Shown piece after piece: positions 60,319-64,000 of a DNA stretch of 64,000 nt. The stretch's first letter is position 1. The number at the start of each line of letters is the position of its first letter. The translations under genes and the position numbers were made by a program. This stretch comes from Cladobotryum mycophilum (lineage: Eukaryota > Ascomycota > Sordariomycetes > Hypocreales > Hypocreaceae), in contig JAVFKD010000015.1 of assembly GCA_036429605.1 (NCBI GenBank), positions 1,015,421 through 1,079,420 of the forward strand, given 5' to 3'. Under the pieces are notes generated by a model, which was given only the letters and a program-made list of their open reading frames with translations, had not been told where the DNA came from and did no database searches.

Positions 60319-60868
60319 AGAGTTCTGAGGCATATGTCATGGAGAATTTAGAAGCTGTATAGTAGCTCCTAAACATTACGATGGCTTACTAAAATTTGAT
60401 TGTTGACCTATCAAGAGCGCCAGAGTGCAATGCTTATGTTTGCAACATAAGGATGATTACTTACGCATCGAGTAGGTTTCTCATGGATATGAGGGATTCT
60501 GAAAAATCTCTTGGTTCAGAGAGTACTAGGTAGGTAGCAGTTACAGCTCTTTCAAAAGTACATATTCAAATTTCTAACTTTATCATTGTATATCTGGTTA
60601 GGAGGCAGCACGCAGCTATTTGGGGAATATAAAAACATTGACCCTCGCAAAACAAATAGACGTGAAAACAACAGCCTACATACCTATCTAAAAATAGATA
60701 TGCGGGAATGGTATAAATAAAAATATCAACGCCGAACCTGCTGCGCTGCGCTAGAAGAACATGTCAAGATAGATTATCGTAAGCATATTAGATGTAGGTA
60801 TGTTTGGCGTGCGATTTGAATCGGACATTGCCGAGCCGCAGACATAAAATAGTAGATTCGCGACGATT
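60319..60868. other. Convergent 3' spacer palB / zinc-finger gene
   Basis: This lies between two stop codons facing each other. A TACTAGGTAGGTAGC word is at about 60,523. No open frame is supported. Confidence 0.5.
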
Positions 60869-62605
60869 TTATAGAGCACCTCGTCTTCGTCGACCCCGAC
60901 TTGGTCCGTCAGGACGCTGGGATAAAACATCTCGTAACAAGGGATCATCCTTATTCTTATCGATATGATGTACTCGAACATGCCTGTAAGAATATGAGTG
61001 TTAATATTTAATGGCTTCAGTGACCAAAGATGCGGCGCCCGACGCTCGGGGGAGATGTAATGTAGTTCCATAACTCACGAAGCAGCTGCGCCGCACACCA
61101 AGTGTTTTCTCTTAATAAAATCAATAAAAAAAATACAGAAACATACCTTTGCAGGTTGTCTGGCCGAGGGTACTTATGCTCCCGATCTGCGCAAAAGGGA
61201 CAGACATAGCCGGGAGAATCATGGACAAGACCATGCCTAATCATCTCATTCTTCCGCTTGAAGCCTTTACCCCCTCACTACGAGCACAGCCTTTGACAGG
61301 ACAATAGTGTGGACGATTTGAAGAATGCACGTTGGCATGAGAATTGAGGAGATACTGGGTTTGAAATGGTTGGGCGCTACAACCAGGAACGTTGCAGATG
61401 TAGGTACCAACGTGAGGATTGTGGGTAGCCTGAGGATTTGGACTAACCTGAGGAGGGTGCATTATATCATGAAGCCTCATACGATGCTGAGTGGCCATAA
61501 CATCTGCTGTGGGAATAATTGAATTAGACTTCAATTTTTCGCCTGAGGCATTACTATTGTATTCAACACTTCGACGATTGTAATCGAGAGTGCTGGAAGA
61601 AGAAAGGCGATGCGGGGATGGGAAACCGCGGGGGTAATTCTCGTTTGGGGAGATAGGGGGAGATATATGACTAGTAGCAGATAGAGGAGGATATGGCCCT
61701 AGGATACGTCCTGGTGGAGAATGAGCGTAGCCTTGTGCAGAGCCACTGAGGCGCGAGGATAGGTCTCTGTCGACTTGCATTGGAAGGTTTGCATGCAGAG
61801 GATTCAAACCGCTGAGGGCGGATCGTATCGATGGCAAACTGTCATTGGACTGTCGCGAGCCTGCCTGCAACGGAGGCAATCCGCCTGACGGGGGCGACAT
61901 CACCAGTGGAGGTGGCTTCTCTGTCATCTTGAAATGACTGTTAAGTAACGGTAGCTCTCGTGGTTGGCGGTCAAGGTTGGCTGGGCGCTCATCATTGATG
62001 GAGAGTTGATGAGTGGAGGCCAAGATATCGGAAGTAGGGTTGTGTAATATTGGTCGATGCGAAGGCTCGGCAGCCATTCCTTGTAGGGCACCATGCGCGA
62101 CGGCTTGCAAATTATTGCTTTTGCTCATAGGAGTTTTACTTGGTGAGAGATCGCGAGCGCCCACTGGGCGATAGTGGTTATCGTCGTTCGAGCACGTGTC
62201 GTCATCTTCGTCATCGTCATTATCATCGCTGCCAGCGGCAGGTAGGGCCTGATTACCAGCAGCTTGAGCTATTTCCGGACGGCGGTTATCGTCAAGATAC
62301 CTGATAAGAACAGTATCCCCAGAGACTGGTTGTATCTTTTGGCAATTAGACATTGTACAGCCGCCGTTGGGGAAAGAATTGGAACTGACTTGGCTCAATG
62401 GTATATCTGGAGGTGGACTCGGTGACGGTTCGAGCTTCGGATGCACAGGTATCATGAGAGGGCTATTGTGCTGAACCACCTCATCTGGATCATATGTCGT
62501 TGGATCCAGCCCATTGTGCGGTGGGTATGGCGATTGTTGCCGGAACCGTCCCTGTTGGTATGAACTCCGCTGCTGGTCATGGGGTTGTTGCTGATTTCCG
62601 TTCAT
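60869..62605 (-). CDS. C2H2 zinc-finger transcription regulator (apparent one-base frameshift)
   Basis: A nuclear regulator with a long S/P/Q-rich N-terminal half, an acidic run (DDNDDDEDDD near residue 130), and three C2H2-type fingers at the C-terminus. The fingers are CNVPGCSAQPFQTQYLL...H-x3-H, CPVKGCARSEG...H-x4-H and CPFCADREHKYPRPDNLQRH. A basic GRRRRG tail follows. Exons 62,605-61,147 and 60,983-60,869 with a 163-nt intron give about 524 residues. The second finger is broken at the C5 run 61,270-61,274: the text reads EGVKASSGRMR and stops, whereas one added base gives EGGKGFKRKNEMIRHGL, the conserved family sequence. The first in-frame ATG is at 62,605. It resembles a widespread ascomycete family, but I cannot name it; it is not PacC. 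Confidence 0.8.
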
Positions 62606-64000
62606 AATTCTCTCGTCCAGAAGCAGCTGGTCAGCTCGCCATGGCACATCTAAATCCCTATGACGCTTGTGTTGTGGCTGTGGCCGTCGTTATTTCGGGG
62701 TGCACGAGCAGACAACTAATGGTCAACAGGAGATTCACCACCTGTTGAAGAGACGCCCGAAGGCGGAGGAATCAACAGAGCCCAACGAATATCCCTCGAC
62801 GACGTCTCTCCTTCTCCTTGCTCTTCCCCACACGCTGCTCTTATGAATCTGGGGTTTACCTGAGCGAGCTAGTCTCCTTTCTGCTGCAACATGTACGTTC
62901 TGTATGACTGAACGCAAGCGCGTGAAACTCGTAGGTTGTTGTTGCCCAGCTCGCCTCTAAGAAGGCATTATTATCAGAATGTGGTCGGATGTTGGGAATG
63001 GGCTGTGGGGAAGAAGAGTTAGGCGGCAAGCTTAGGCGCGTAGCATAACAAAGATAGCGCGCGGTTGTGCGTGGGGAGGGTGGATTTTTAGACCCGAGTC
63101 TGCGTTCGCTCGAAGTTTCAATACCGAGAGTACTTCGTAAAGAAGTGTGCACGACTCTACCTCTACAACCAGGGCTGTGATTAATAGAACAGTCGACTGG
63201 GCTTTGTTGTGCTGTGGTCGCAGGAAAGAAGAGGGAGTACACTGAATTGAGGGGGCGAGTGGTAAGTATAAGGTACGTTGAACTTTCCTAAGGCACTAGT
63301 CCAAGTACGTAGAGCACAAGTACATAGAAGAGAGGTAGGTGCGGCTCAACCTCGTCCATGCGATCTTCAGGGCGGGCTGGCTTAACGCTCCAGCTTTCTG
63401 GGGTATATGCTGCGGCGGATACTTTGCCGGTTACCAGAATTGTTCTAGGGCAAAGGCTAGAATTTGGCGCCTTGGGTGCACAAGAGCGACGTGGGGTAAG
63501 TACTAGGTACTAGGTAGGTACCTATCTACTATAGATAGTTTTGCTTGGGAACTGGCCTTGCGATAATTTGTATATACCGTGTGTCACATTGTGGGAAGAA
63601 AAAGGAAAGAACCAAAGAAAAAGGCCGCCAATTACCAACATGCAAATTACGATGGCTAGGCCGGCGGTATTTCCTCCCGCGCGCATGTTCCGGTTTAGCA
63701 ACCAATGGCGGCCATCTACAAAGTAGGGCGTACTCGGAGAGAGTGACCCTGTTTCTCACGTATCTTACTTGTACCCTAACATGTACCGACAAAGCCCTAG
63801 GCAGTGCAAGGCGTTGGCACGATTCTCATGCATGTTTGCAGAAGCAGCTGGGGCTCGTCAGCTATTTTATATGCACTTGTATAATGAAGTTTTTAAACCC
63901 TCTTTTGCATGGGTTTAGATAGAGGAACACAAGGGCAACATAGAATTTTCCTCTTAGCAAACATCATACCTACTACCATAACCTAGCCAACACGTAGCGA
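62606..64000. other. Zinc-finger gene promoter and right flank, no gene supported
   Basis: Frames at 62,735-62,917, 62,856-63,242 and 63,545-63,922 have no recognised domain and are not called. The segment probably includes a long leader of the zinc-finger gene. TAGGTAC-type words are dense at 63,270-63,340 and 63,495-63,535 (AGTACTAGGTACTAGGTAGG). An A/G-rich tract lies at about 63,596-63,630. Confidence 0.5.

Noticed and set aside
23510..61280. Programmed frameshifting as the cause of the frame changes
   Set aside because: The sites share no slippery heptamer and occur in unrelated genes; all are simply homopolymer runs, which fits sequence error better.
60869..62605. Identification of the zinc-finger protein as PacC, the target of PalB
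   Set aside because: The finger sequences and the RKNEMIRHGLVHDSPGYVCP region do not match PacC; proximity to palB is probably coincidental.

Overview
This window looks like chromosomal DNA of a filamentous ascomycete (Pezizomycotina; Eurotiomycetes is my guess, not demonstrated). The genes have many short introns of about 43-90 nt with GT...AG ends and CTAAC-like branch sites. They encode typical fungal proteins such as a PalB/Rim13 calpain, a Hap5-type CCAAT-binding subunit and a Slp1-type SUN protein. Repeats have been mutated by heavy C-to-T / G-to-A change, as expected from repeat-induced point mutation (RIP).

Layout. Positions 1 to about 20,290 are an A+T-rich, gene-free block made of overlapping mobile-element remains: an LTR-like repeat in both orientations, several terminal-inverted-repeat elements, a foldback element, and a mutated pogo/Fot1-type transposase nested inside another element. 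From about 20,300 the sequence changes abruptly to normal composition and is gene-dense to about 62,600. In order: 2-oxoglutarate dehydrogenase E1 (+), mitochondrial TrpRS (+), importin-13/Kap122 (-), mitochondrial ribosomal protein uS10m (-), Fcf2 (-), Hap5/NF-YC (+), exocyst Sec15 (-), a Mei2-like RNA-binding protein (+), a Slp1-like SUN protein (-), TFIIIC subunit Tfc4 (-), Vts1 (-), ribosomal protein eL29 (-), a peroxisomal carrier (-), an intact pogo-type transposon (+), PalB calpain (+) and a C2H2 zinc-finger regulator (-). The last 1.4 kb holds no gene I can support.

These are mostly unrelated housekeeping genes, not a pathway cluster. One possible link is that Hap5 binds CCAAT, and a pair of CCAAT boxes in an inverted repeat lies upstream of the 2-oxoglutarate dehydrogenase gene, a known CCAAT/HAP target in yeast.

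The most useful practical observation is that five conserved genes are each broken by apparent one-base losses, seven sites in all, every one compatible with a shortened homopolymer run. The likeliest cause is assembly error. I rebuilt exon structures by hand; the reading frames close exactly once those single bases are allowed for. I found no undescribed multi-gene system. The most novel material is the nested and shared-end transposable elements in the A+T-rich block.
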